This document shows, one piece after another, positions 1 through 7,177 of a DNA stretch of 64,000 nucleotides. This DNA comes from Pantoea sp. AS-PWVM4 (GTDB lineage Bacteria; Pseudomonadota; Gammaproteobacteria; Enterobacterales; Enterobacteriaceae): positions 104,651 through 168,650 of the forward strand of contig NZ_ASZC01000018.1 of the NCBI RefSeq assembly GCF_000468095.1. The letters run 5' to 3'. The stretch's first letter is position 1; the number at the start of each line of letters is the position of its first letter. The notes beneath the pieces were generated by a model. That model was not told the DNA's origin. It saw only the letters and a list, made by a program, of their open reading frames with translations, and did not search any database. The position numbers were made by a program, and so were the translations under genes.

Positions 1-1248
1 GTTGCTCAGTATCTTGATAATCCCCCAGTCTTGTAGGGTGCGTTGAGTCCGATCCAGAATTCGGCATTTTTGTTGGTTGGAAAGGTTTAGGTGTCGGGAA
101 CGTTTATCAAACTCCAGTGCATACGCACGGGAAGATTCGAACGTGTTCTCAGGAAGCAGTGCATTCTTTATCGCCATCGCTTCAGCAGGGACAGTCGCGA
201 AGCGCCCGGTGTAGCGTAACGTATCGGAACGGTATCCGGTGGTTTTTTGGATGATTCGGTAAGGTAAGCCCAGATCCAGCAAGCGATGCACCCACTGCTC
301 CTCGATCTCACCGTCTTTTTGTTTCAGCGCCTGCTCAATGCTTTCCTTACGACGAGAGAGTTTAGCCATTTGTGGCGGGGAATCATGGTGTTCGGGGACT
401 TTGCGTTTGATGGGGGTAGTAGTGGTTGGCAGCACAGCGGAGGTTGATGTGCCCGGTTCGGCAGCAACTGGCGGGTCTGCATCGGATGTGTCGCCGATAA
501 CCCTGCCAATCAACTCGCCCAGCTTCACTTGCCGAATATATTCTTTGAGTTCCTGCTGACTGTTGTGTGGCGCCTGCCTTAGCAGCACGGTTGCAAATGC
601 GTCTACTGTTGCCTCGGATAGTGCCTGGCCAGACATATTTGCGCCAAGCAAGTTCATGGCATGTTTCAGTAGGTTGTCCTGCAACAGACGAAAATGCGGA
701 AAAGTGGCTTTGGCGATGTTCTCCAGAGTAACGACCATCTGCTCTTCCGCATCTTTCTTTGCCTGCATCTCTGGCGTCAACACAGCTGCCGCACGTCCCG
801 TTCGCCTTATCCGTCTTGTAGGGATTGGCGACCAGGCATTGTTGATTCGATTTTCAATCACATCACGTTGGGTTCGCGTGATATTGGGCATATCGCTGCG
901 ACGTGTGGGGGCCGTTGTATCCGTAAAAATCTGTTCCAGAAGGGCACCTGTACGGGGGAGAACCAGATGTTGCGTTCTTAGTATTGAGCCAGTCAGCAGA
1001 GGAGGTTGCGCAGAGGCAGCTAATGAGTGTGCCAGCGCATAGTTTTGCGCTGGAGGTTGCACGTTAACGGTGGTGGGTTGAAATGCCGTGATAATGGATT
1101 GTGTGCCAGCAAAAGATGATGAGAGCGTGGCCTGAGCCATATTAAGGTTTGCGATTTGGAACGTTCCCGGTGTTATTTCTGTCCGATCATCCCGGCGTGC
1201 AACTGTATTTGGAGAAGGAAGGCTAACCGTGCCGTTGGCTGGATACAT
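1..1248 (-). CDS. Unrecognised effector-like protein, 5' part only
   Basis: An open frame runs from the ATG at 1248 to the first base of the window without a stop: 416 codons, so the C-terminus is missing. An AGGGA ribosome-binding site lies about 7 bases upstream. I recognise no family. Residues 1-110 are Pro/Ser/Thr/Gln-rich and look disordered. A basic patch follows (PTRRIRRTGRA near 145). Residues 160-260 are predicted helical. A second Pro-rich linker holds two basic clusters, PIKRKVP and MAKLSRRK (about 290-312), spaced like a bipartite nuclear signal. The last 90 residues are helical and basic. No signal peptide or membrane segment is visible. The disordered N-terminus and basic clusters recall injected effectors, but that is inference. 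The coding frame is continuous and well initiated, so the gene itself is likely real. Confidence 0.7.
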   Translation of the reverse strand, partial: MYPANGTVSLPSPNTVARRDDRTEITPGTFQIANLNMAQATLSSSFAGTQSIITAFQPTTVNVQPPAQNYALAHSLAASAQPPLLTGSILRTQHLVLPRTGALLEQIFTDTTAPTRRSDMPNITRTQRDVIENRINNAWSPIPTRRIRRTGRAAAVLTPEMQAKKDAEEQMVVTLENIAKATFPHFRLLQDNLLKHAMNLLGANMSGQALSEATVDAFATVLLRQAPHNSQQELKEYIRQVKLGELIGRVIGDTSDADPPVAAEPGTSTSAVLPTTTTPIKRKVPEHHDSPPQMAKLSRRKESIEQALKQKDGEIEEQWVHRLLDLGLPYRIIQKTTGYRSDTLRYTGRFATVPAEAMAIKNALLPENTFESSRAYALEFDKRSRHLNLSNQQKCRILDRTQRTLQDWGIIKILSN

Positions 1249-1453
1249 ATAAGTCCCTTTATCGTGTTTTTGCTAACAATATTAAGTTAACAACTTAGTA
1301 TGATGATGGGTTTCGCGGTTTTGCATCTTTATCACATCATGGGCAAAACACGGGGAATTATAGGTCAGTACCCGTCCGTTAAGGTATTGCGGCACCAGGG
1401 GAATGATGCGGAAAGAAGGGTGCCTGAGAGCCTGTGCTTTGCAACAACCGGAA

Positions 1454-1473
1454 CGGCGGGGCGAACCCCGCCG
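1454..1473 (-). terminator. GC hairpin after hok A
   Basis: CGGCGGGG, a four-base loop and CCCCGCCG lie 10 bases past the toxin stop. The same hairpin follows all four hok genes here. There is no strong U tract, so it may stabilise the Hok mRNA rather than end transcription. Confidence 0.5.
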
Positions 1474-1482
1474 CGATTGCTC

Positions 1483-1635
1483 TTACTTCCTGGATTCGTA
1501 AGCCAGTGAGACAGCAACCTCCATAACGCCGGTTCGGAATCGCACCTCACAGAGTTCCTTCCGGACGACCAACAAGACAGCCGTGGCCGTCACAAGGATA
1601 AGGGCGGTGATAATGATCACCGTCTGCTGTTTCAT
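1483..1635 (-). CDS. hok: Hok/Gef-family membrane toxin, copy A
   Basis: A 50-residue protein starting MKQQTVIIITAL, with an AAGGAGGAG ribosome-binding site upstream. Residues 5-25 form one hydrophobic membrane segment. The family hallmark follows: RKELCE, an R-F/I-R-T-G block, then EVAVSLAYESRK. Hok proteins insert in the inner membrane and depolarise it when made without their antisense RNA. All family positions, including the conserved Cys, are intact, so the copy looks functional. It shares its leader and 3' region with three other copies in the window. Confidence 0.85.
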   Translation of the reverse strand: MKQQTVIIITALILVTATAVLLVVRKELCEVRFRTGVMEVAVSLAYESRK

Positions 1636-1691
1636 TGATACTCCTCCTTGTCTTTCGACAGGTAAGAGGCTACCTTTATGTTGCTTGGCAT
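1632..1691 (-). CDS. mok: mok leader peptide of hok A
   Basis: A 19-codon ORF (MPSNIKVASYLSKDKEEYQ) whose TGA overlaps the hok ATG. This gives translational coupling as in classical mok/hok, where Sok represses mok directly and hok through it. It is out of frame with the toxin, unlike copies B and C. Confidence 0.55.
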   Translation of the reverse strand: MPSNIKVASYLSKDKEEYQ

Positions 1692-1799
1692 AAAGGGGGC
1701 CTCAGGTTGATGGATATTAACCTGGGGCTTTTCTCTTTCTGCCGTCAGCGAAAGCAATGCTTAAGACAGAAAGTCTCAAGCACCCGCCGCGAGTCTACT

Positions 1800-2149
1800 T
1801 ATTCCCTGTCACAGCTGCAATTAACAGAATGCGCGAAATTTCGACGATTTTTTACAAGAACTTATGTTTTTTATCATTTAAATCAATATGATGAAAAAAT
1901 ATAAAATAATATAATTTATTTTGTCGAGAGAAGTTATTTGTGGGCAATTTCTCTGTATAAACCATCAGAAATGATTGTTACATCACAATTCGGTGATTAA
2001 CCTCACAATAATGCCGATTTACTCGTTTTTATTCTTTTTTTCTGTCACGCGCTTATATTCATGACTTTGGGGTCATAACCTAACGTTCTTGTTAGCTTTT
2101 CTCTCAGGATATATCCTGTATTTTTCCGCTTTTACGGACCGATAGCCTT
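1800..2149. other. Intergenic region before the ABC ATPase
   Basis: About 350 bases of AT-rich DNA with no credible gene. It should hold the promoter of the plus-strand ATPase and that of hok A on the other strand. A short inverted repeat, ATGAC-N6-GTCAT, lies at 2061-2076; no known operator is recognised. The ribosome-binding site before 2150 is weak. Confidence 0.5.
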
Positions 2150-3763
2150 ATGAATGCAACGACGCGCCTCCTGTCTGTGGAACACCTCAATCTGGCAACG
2201 GAAGACCAACGTCTGCTGGTGGACGATGTTTCGTTCCATCTCGATCAGCGGGAAATTGTGGCACTGGTGGGGGAGTCAGGCTCCGGTAAGACACTCACCT
2301 CGCTGGCATTGATGAATTTGCTACCGCCGGGCGTGCAACAAACCTCGGGTATCATCCGTTTTCAGGGAGAGGAACTGGATGCAAGGCGCACCGCCACGTT
2401 ACGCGGTTGCCGTATCGCGACGGTGTTTCAGGAACCCATGACCAGCATGAACCCTACGCTGCGTATTGGTGAGCAAATCGCCGAAGTACTGGTGCGTCAT
2501 CGGCAATTCAGCTGGAAACAGGCACAGCACGAAGCGGTGGCATTGCTGGATCGCGTCGGTATCGTCAACCCGGCACAGCGCGCGCGCCAGTATATCCACC
2601 AACTTTCAGGTGGCATGCGCCAGCGTGTGATGATTGCCAGCGCCATCAGTGGGCAACCGGATGTGTTGATCGCTGATGAACCGACCACCGCGCTGGATGT
2701 CACCATTCAGGTACAAATCCTGTCATTGTTGCAGGAGTTGCAGCAGGAGATGGGGATGGGCATGTTGTTGATCACCCACGATCTCTCGGTGGTGGCGCGT
2801 TATGCGCATCGGGTGTGCGTGATGCAACAAGGGCAGTTGGTTGAACAGGGGGATGTACTTAGCACCCTCGGGACGCCAGCGCATCCCTATACCCAAAAAC
2901 TGATCAATGCTTCTTTATCACATCTTCCCCCCACTCCTCCGGTGCGTGAGCGTCAGACACCGTTGCTGACACTGCGCGACATCTGTAAAAGCTATTCAAC
3001 GCCGGGACGCCTGCCGCTGATGCCGGGCAAGCGCCAGACGGTGCTGCATCCCACCAACCTGGAGATTCAGCCCGGAGAAATTGTTGGTCTGATTGGTGAA
3101 TCTGGCTCAGGCAAAACCACCCTGGGCAGTGCAGCAATCGGCCTGATCGCAGCCGACAGCGGCGAGGTGTTATTTGAAGGGAAACCGTTGAAAGGTCGCC
3201 AGTTGAGCAGCCTGCGTCGCCACAGCCAGATTATCTTCCAGGATCCCTACGCCAGTCTGAACCCGAAGATTGCCGTGGGAGAACAGATTGCCGAGCCGTT
3301 ACGTGTCTGGCAGCTACGGCACGGGGCGGCGATCAACGCGCGAGTCAATGAATTGCTGACGCTGGTGGGTTTAAAACCGGAACATGCAGATCGCTTACCC
3401 AGCGCCTTTTCGGGTGGACAGCGTCAGCGTATTGCGATTGCCCGTGCGTTGGCGATGGAACCCAAACTGCTGGTGGCGGATGAGGCGGTCGCCGCATTGG
3501 ATCTCTCGGTGCGCGGGCAAATTCTGTCTTTGTTCAGCGAGTTGCGTGACAAGCTTGGCTTGTCTGTGTTGTTTATCAGCCACGATCTCAGCGCGGTTCA
3601 GCAATTGTGCGATCGTGTCATTGTGATGTATCACGGCAGGATTGTGGAATCCGGCGCGACCGAGCAGGTGGTAAGGCAGCCTCAGCAGGAGTACACACGC
3701 CAGCTTCTGGCCGCCGCGCCGAATGTGCAACAGGCGCTTACGCAACGTGCCATTTGTCCGTAG
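2150..3763 (+). CDS. Fused double ABC ATPase, dipeptide/oligopeptide importer type
   Basis: A 537-residue protein with two complete nucleotide-binding domains in tandem, as in YejF and GsiA. Domain 1 (about 8-260) has Walker A GESGSGKT, signature LSGGMRQR and Walker B VLIADEPTTALD. Domain 2 (about 275-525) has GESGSGKTT, FSGGQRQR and LLVADEAVAALD, where DEP has become DEA. Each domain ends in a HP[YQ]-T-like block typical of Opp/Dpp ATPases. No permease adjoins it. The nearest partnerless permease pair and binding protein are at 10545-13799, in an operon lacking an ATPase, so it probably energises that importer (inference). Its TAG stop lies inside a REP element. Confidence 0.9.
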   Translation: MNATTRLLSVEHLNLATEDQRLLVDDVSFHLDQREIVALVGESGSGKTLTSLALMNLLPPGVQQTSGIIRFQGEELDARRTATLRGCRIATVFQEPMTSMNPTLRIGEQIAEVLVRHRQFSWKQAQHEAVALLDRVGIVNPAQRARQYIHQLSGGMRQRVMIASAISGQPDVLIADEPTTALDVTIQVQILSLLQELQQEMGMGMLLITHDLSVVARYAHRVCVMQQGQLVEQGDVLSTLGTPAHPYTQKLINASLSHLPPTPPVRERQTPLLTLRDICKSYSTPGRLPLMPGKRQTVLHPTNLEIQPGEIVGLIGESGSGKTTLGSAAIGLIAADSGEVLFEGKPLKGRQLSSLRRHSQIIFQDPYASLNPKIAVGEQIAEPLRVWQLRHGAAINARVNELLTLVGLKPEHADRLPSAFSGGQRQRIAIARALAMEPKLLVADEAVAALDLSVRGQILSLFSELRDKLGLSVLFISHDLSAVQQLCDRVIVMYHGRIVESGATEQVVRQPQQEYTRQLLAAAPNVQQALTQRAICP

Positions 3764-3832
3764 CGGCGCGATTTATCGCGCTATTTCGAGCACAAAGCCG
3801 GAAAAACCTGCGCCATAAATCGCGCCGTGACA
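3760..3832 (+). repeat. Paired REP palindromes
   Basis: GTAGCGGCGCGATTTATC with completing CGCGC at 3760-3781, followed by an inverted, diverged partner at about 3809-3832. The head is the GTAG foot typical of REPs mobilised by RAYT (TnpA-REP) transposases. Bases 3761-3763 are the stop codon of the upstream ATPase gene. Confidence 0.85.
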
Positions 3833-3833
3833 G

Positions 3834-3889
3834 GTTTTTATAGATTGCCGGTGACATAGATTCTCCCTTTTTAATACAGGAGAAAATGT
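3834..3889 (+). promoter_or_regulatory. Leader duplicated before both zinc-finger genes
   Basis: The stretch beginning GGTTTTTATAGATT recurs at 5126-5139, and both copies end in GGAGAAAATGT directly before the start codon. The duplication therefore includes the 5' region and ribosome-binding site, so both genes are probably expressed in the same way. I see no clear sigma-70 boxes. Confidence 0.5.
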
Positions 3890-5095
3890 ATGTCACAATC
3901 CCATGAGTTTTACCGTTACGCTGCTCCCGGCGAGCGCCAGCTTAAGTACCATCACGGCACCCGGCAGCAGGTGCGTTACCTGCCAGGCGTGGAGCTGCGC
4001 AGCGGCGCGCAACAGCGTCTGCGGGTGGTCGTTGTCGGGAATAGTCATATCTATCAGACTGTCAGTGAGCAAATTATGCACTTTAACCTCGCTGACAGGC
4101 TCGCTAGTCTGAGCGGCATAGTGGATGAAGAGGGCATGCTGGTCAGCCGTGAAATCTGGTATCCGTTCGGTGGCACTGCCAGTTGGTTAACCGGTGCGCA
4201 GGCTGGCGCGGCGCTAAAATTCCAGCGTTATGCAGGTAAAGAACGTGATGCCACCGGGTTGATATATTTCGGCTGGCGCTGTTATGTGCCGTGGAAAATG
4301 CGCTGGCTGAACTGCGACCCAGCGGGCACCATTGACGGATTAAACCTGTTTTGCATGGTGAGTAATAATCCACTTACGCTGCGCGATCGGGATGGCAGGG
4401 TGGGAGAGAATGAACCGCTGAATTTGAGTATGGGAGGCGGTCTGGGGGCGACAAATCCTGGGGACAGGTCGTTACCACCGATTAAGCGGTACCTGAGGAT
4501 GCTCGCCATATCGCAGCCGCCGCAAGCGGAGGCCATCCCACTCTCCGATCCCATACCCCGGCCACCTGTGGCCCCGGTAACGGAGGACAGACCAGAGACA
4601 CTGCAACCCGGCACATCAACCGACTCAAAGACAAAGAATAAATCCTGGTGTCGTAAGTGCGTTCCACCGAAATCTTTTAGTTCGTACAATAAACGTAATT
4701 TACATTTATTGCAGGTGCATAATATTGGATTTGAGTGTAAGCATGAAGGCTGTGGGAAAATATTTTCCGATAAACAACTCTATGAAAGTCATATAAATGT
4801 CCATGCTGGCGATAAGCCATACATTTGTGAAATGGAGGGATGTGACAGCCGATTTTTCTCCATGAGTGACCTTTGCCACCATAAACATACTCATGCTGAA
4901 ACCGGAGAATTTAACTGCACGAAATGTGTGAAAAAATTTAAAACCTCAAGGACCTTAGCGGCGCATAATAGATATATTCATGGAATGAATGAAAAGCGAC
5001 GTCCCTGTAATGAGAATGGGTGTAATGTGGTGAGTTACACTTTAACGCAATATAAAAGGCATGAAAAAAGCCACCGTTCTTCGGTACGGCATTGA
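3890..5095 (+). CDS. RHS/TcC-core protein with five C2H2 zinc fingers
   Basis: A 401-residue protein in two parts. Residues 1-170 match the end of the TcC/RHS core: YLPGVELR, WYPFGGTA, KERDATGLIYFGWR, DPAGTIDGLNLF, NPLTLRDRDG. In full-length toxins (about 700 core residues) this region carries the autoprotease that releases the variable C-terminal cargo; here the rest of the shell is absent. PLNLS (176-180) and a Pro-rich linker follow. Then come five fingers: C254/C257/H272/H277, C283/C288/H301/H305, C313/C318/H331/H335, C343/C346/H359/H364 and C373/C378/H391/H395. Four fit C-X2/4-C-X12-H-X3/4-H exactly, with a TGEKP-like linker (AGDKPYI). The finger DNA is visibly AT-richer than the core. 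The start has a GGAG site 8 bases upstream. Function is unknown; a nuclear-acting effector is the leading guess. Confidence 0.85.
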   Translation: MSQSHEFYRYAAPGERQLKYHHGTRQQVRYLPGVELRSGAQQRLRVVVVGNSHIYQTVSEQIMHFNLADRLASLSGIVDEEGMLVSREIWYPFGGTASWLTGAQAGAALKFQRYAGKERDATGLIYFGWRCYVPWKMRWLNCDPAGTIDGLNLFCMVSNNPLTLRDRDGRVGENEPLNLSMGGGLGATNPGDRSLPPIKRYLRMLAISQPPQAEAIPLSDPIPRPPVAPVTEDRPETLQPGTSTDSKTKNKSWCRKCVPPKSFSSYNKRNLHLLQVHNIGFECKHEGCGKIFSDKQLYESHINVHAGDKPYICEMEGCDSRFFSMSDLCHHKHTHAETGEFNCTKCVKKFKTSRTLAAHNRYIHGMNEKRRPCNENGCNVVSYTLTQYKRHEKSHRSSVRH

Positions 5096-5125
5096 TATTC
5101 TGCCCAGGCTAATGCAAATCGCTGA

Positions 5126-5181
5126 GGTTTTTATAGATTCACGCTGAAGTACATTTCGCCTTTCACTCCCGGAGAAAATGT
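5126..5181 (+). promoter_or_regulatory. Second copy of the duplicated leader
   Basis: Repeats GGTTTTTATAGATT and the GGAGAAAATGT start context of 3834-3889, with a diverged middle. This marks the left edge of the tandem duplication that made the second zinc-finger gene. Confidence 0.5.
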
Positions 5182-6357
5182 ATGTCACAACCTCATGAGT
5201 TTTATCGTTACGCGGCCCCCGGCGAACGTCAGGCCAAGTACCACCACGCGAGCTATCAGCAACAGGTACGTTATCTGCCGGGCGTAGAATTGCGCACCGG
5301 CGAACAACAGCATTTGCTGATGATTAAAGCAGGGAGCAGCCATATCTGGCTGGAGGACAGTCAGAAGATAACGCATTTTAACCTCGCCGACAGGCTCGGC
5401 AGCCTGAGCAGCGTGGTGGATGAACAGGGTGTGTTGGTCAGCCGCGAAACCTGGTATCCGTTTGGCGGCACCGCCAGTTGGCTAACCGGCATGCAGAGCG
5501 GAGCCACACTGAAATTCCGCCGTTATGTGAATAAAGAACGCGATGCCACCGGGCTGATTTTTTATAACTGGCGCTATTATGTGCCGTGGGCAATGCGCTG
5601 GCTGAACAGCGATCCGGCAGGCACTGTGGACGGGTTGAATCTGTTTTGCATGGTGGGTAACAATCCCGTTACGCTGCGAGATCTGGATGGCAGGATGGCT
5701 AATGAAGAGCCACTCGATCTAAGGATCAATAAAGCTAAAGACCTTCCTCAGCAGTCTGTACCGGATGGCGTTCAGCCGCCCATAGCCGTGCTCAATCTCA
5801 CTTCTGACAGTTTAGATCCACCGCCGCCTGTGGCGGTTGCGGCTTTGGTGACACTTGAGTCACCAAAGCCCGGTCCTTCATGCGATCCTGTGCCCATGCC
5901 GACGCAAAAAGCGTTCGTAAAGCGGTGTCCAACCTGTAGACAGGTTTTTAAATCCCAATACTTATATACAAAACATAAAAATCAGGAAAACAATACGCCC
6001 ATTATTTGCAGCCAATGTGGGATACATGTTTACCATGCTCGAGACATGAACAGCCATATGCACATACATAGCGAAGACAAACCCCACATTTGTCAGAATG
6101 ATGATTGCAGACAGGCTTTTAAGCGGCGTTTTGAACTGGCAGCGCATATAAAAAAACATAATCCGGAAAGGAAATACATTTGTGAACTGTGCAATAAAAC
6201 ATTCAAAAATGCAGGCACGTTAAATGGTCACAGGTCGAGAATTCATAATAATAAACAGCGTTTTCATTGTGACCTTTGTCCGGCTTCATTTACGATGGAA
6301 AGTAAGCTGGGGACGCACAAATTAATTGTTCATCAGGACTGTTCGTTATTGAAATAG
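5182..6357 (+). CDS. RHS/TcC-core protein with C2H2 zinc fingers, second copy
   Basis: A 391-residue paralogue of the preceding gene. The core (1-171) is closely similar: YLPGVELR, WYPFGGTASWL, NKERDATGLIFYNWR, DPAGTVDGLNLF, NPVTLRDLDG. It is followed by PLDLR at 177-181, where the first copy has PLNLS. The Pro-rich linker and fingers are strongly diverged from copy 1. Fingers: C249/C252/H265 without a clear last His (degenerate), then C276/C279/H292/H296, C304/C309/H322/H326, C334/C337/H350/H355 and C363/C366/H379/H384. All four good fingers fit C-X2/4-C-X12-H-X3/4-H; linkers are SEDKPHI, NPERKYI and NNKQRFH. Single-finger Ros/MucR proteins do not explain a tandem array. No partner or immunity gene adjoins; the next gene is convergent and metabolic. 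Confidence 0.85.
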   Translation: MSQPHEFYRYAAPGERQAKYHHASYQQQVRYLPGVELRTGEQQHLLMIKAGSSHIWLEDSQKITHFNLADRLGSLSSVVDEQGVLVSRETWYPFGGTASWLTGMQSGATLKFRRYVNKERDATGLIFYNWRYYVPWAMRWLNSDPAGTVDGLNLFCMVGNNPVTLRDLDGRMANEEPLDLRINKAKDLPQQSVPDGVQPPIAVLNLTSDSLDPPPPVAVAALVTLESPKPGPSCDPVPMPTQKAFVKRCPTCRQVFKSQYLYTKHKNQENNTPIICSQCGIHVYHARDMNSHMHIHSEDKPHICQNDDCRQAFKRRFELAAHIKKHNPERKYICELCNKTFKNAGTLNGHRSRIHNNKQRFHCDLCPASFTMESKLGTHKLIVHQDCSLLK

Positions 6358-6367
6358 GTGCGTTGAA

Positions 6368-7177
6368 TTACAAAATGGGCAGTTCATCATGTTCTGCCCA
6401 TTCATGCCAGGAACCCACATAAATCGCCACTTGCGGATAACCCGCCAGTTTTAATGCCGCCAGCACGGTGGCGGCGCGTGCGCCGCGATGGCAGTAGACC
6501 TGCAACTGTGCACCCCGTGCCAAACCTGCCGCTTCAGCTCGCTGGGCGATTTCCACAGCGGTACGAAAGCGGCCATTTTCCAGCACATCTTCCCAGAACA
6601 ACAGGCGGGAATGAGGGATACGCCCGGCGCGATGGCAGCAATCGTGCACGAAGCTGCCATCAAATTCTGACGGACGCCGCGCGTCAACGTTGATCACCGT
6701 TTTGCCATCAGCGTTGATGACCTGCTGACGGCTGCTGACCCAGCGGCTGTCCCAACTTGCGACATCGTGTTCTGAATTTTGTGTGACGGTGTAACTTAAT
6801 CCCTTACCCGGTTGCAGGTCGTCACCTGTCTCCCGCCAGGCATCCAATCCGCCATCGAGAATCAATGCATCGTCCCGACCCAATAGCCAGGCGAACCAGG
6901 CACCGCGCGGCGATCGCATCCCCACCTGCTGTTCAAAAAACACCGGCGTTGCGGCCGGATAGTGATCAAACAACGGTTGCAGCGCGGCAGCAGCATCGGC
7001 TGCCATCGCCGCCAACCCGGCAGGGGTGCTGTCGGCGATAAAATAATCGTAAACGTTGCAGTGCTGCGCACCGGGCAGCGTATTGGCCTGCCATTCAGCC
7101 ACGTCACGCACATCAATCAATAAAAAATGTTCGCCGCGTGACTGTCTCAGCCGCAGCGCACTGGCCTTAATGATCAT
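6368..7177 (-). CDS. Two-domain sulfurtransferase (rhodanese / 3-mercaptopyruvate type)
   Basis: 269 residues from the ATG at 7177, chosen because GGAG lies six bases upstream; an in-frame ATG at 7189 lacks such a site. Rhodanese domain 1 (about 5-120, LLIDVRDVAEW) lacks the active Cys. Domain 2 (about 150-265, VINVDARRPSEFDG) has the active loop YCHRGARAA with the catalytic Cys. This family moves sulfane sulfur from mercaptopyruvate or thiosulfate to thiols or cyanide. It is the last gene of the minus-strand operon and overlaps the cyclodeaminase-like gene by 11 bases. Next to a cysteine-desulfhydrase-like enzyme it plausibly handles released sulfur (inference). Confidence 0.85.
   Translation of the reverse strand: MIIKASALRLRQSRGEHFLLIDVRDVAEWQANTLPGAQHCNVYDYFIADSTPAGLAAMAADAAAALQPLFDHYPAATPVFFEQQVGMRSPRGAWFAWLLGRDDALILDGGLDAWRETGDDLQPGKGLSYTVTQNSEHDVASWDSRWVSSRQQVINADGKTVINVDARRPSEFDGSFVHDCCHRAGRIPHSRLLFWEDVLENGRFRTAVEIAQRAEAAGLARGAQLQVYCHRGARAATVLAALKLAGYPQVAIYVGSWHEWAEHDELPIL

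Larger units (their letters stand above)
1415..1795 (-). other. hok/sok-type type I toxin-antitoxin locus A
   Basis: The whole Hok mRNA architecture is visible on the minus strand. The 5' tac-like element (GGTGCTTGAGACTTTCTG, near 1770-1790) can pair with the 3' fold-back element (GCTCTCAGGCACCC, near 1420-1440). Between them lie the leader ORF mok, the conserved AGGTAGCCTCTTAC block found in plasmid R1 hok, the toxin gene and a GC hairpin. The Sok antisense RNA would be transcribed from the plus strand across roughly 1640-1740; its ends cannot be set by eye. Known logic: unstable Sok blocks mok and hence hok translation. Confidence 0.75.

Noticed and set aside
563..1042. 159-residue plus-strand frame
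   Set aside because: Lies antisense to the well-initiated partial gene at 1-1248 and has no recognisable product.
3890..6357. Zinc fingers as Ros/MucR-type bacterial regulators
   Set aside because: Ros/MucR have one finger with different spacing; here four to five tandem fingers with TGEKP-like linkers are present.
3890..6357. Classical Rhs toxin with cognate immunity gene
   Set aside because: No small immunity-like gene follows either tail; fingers are not a known nuclease or toxin domain.
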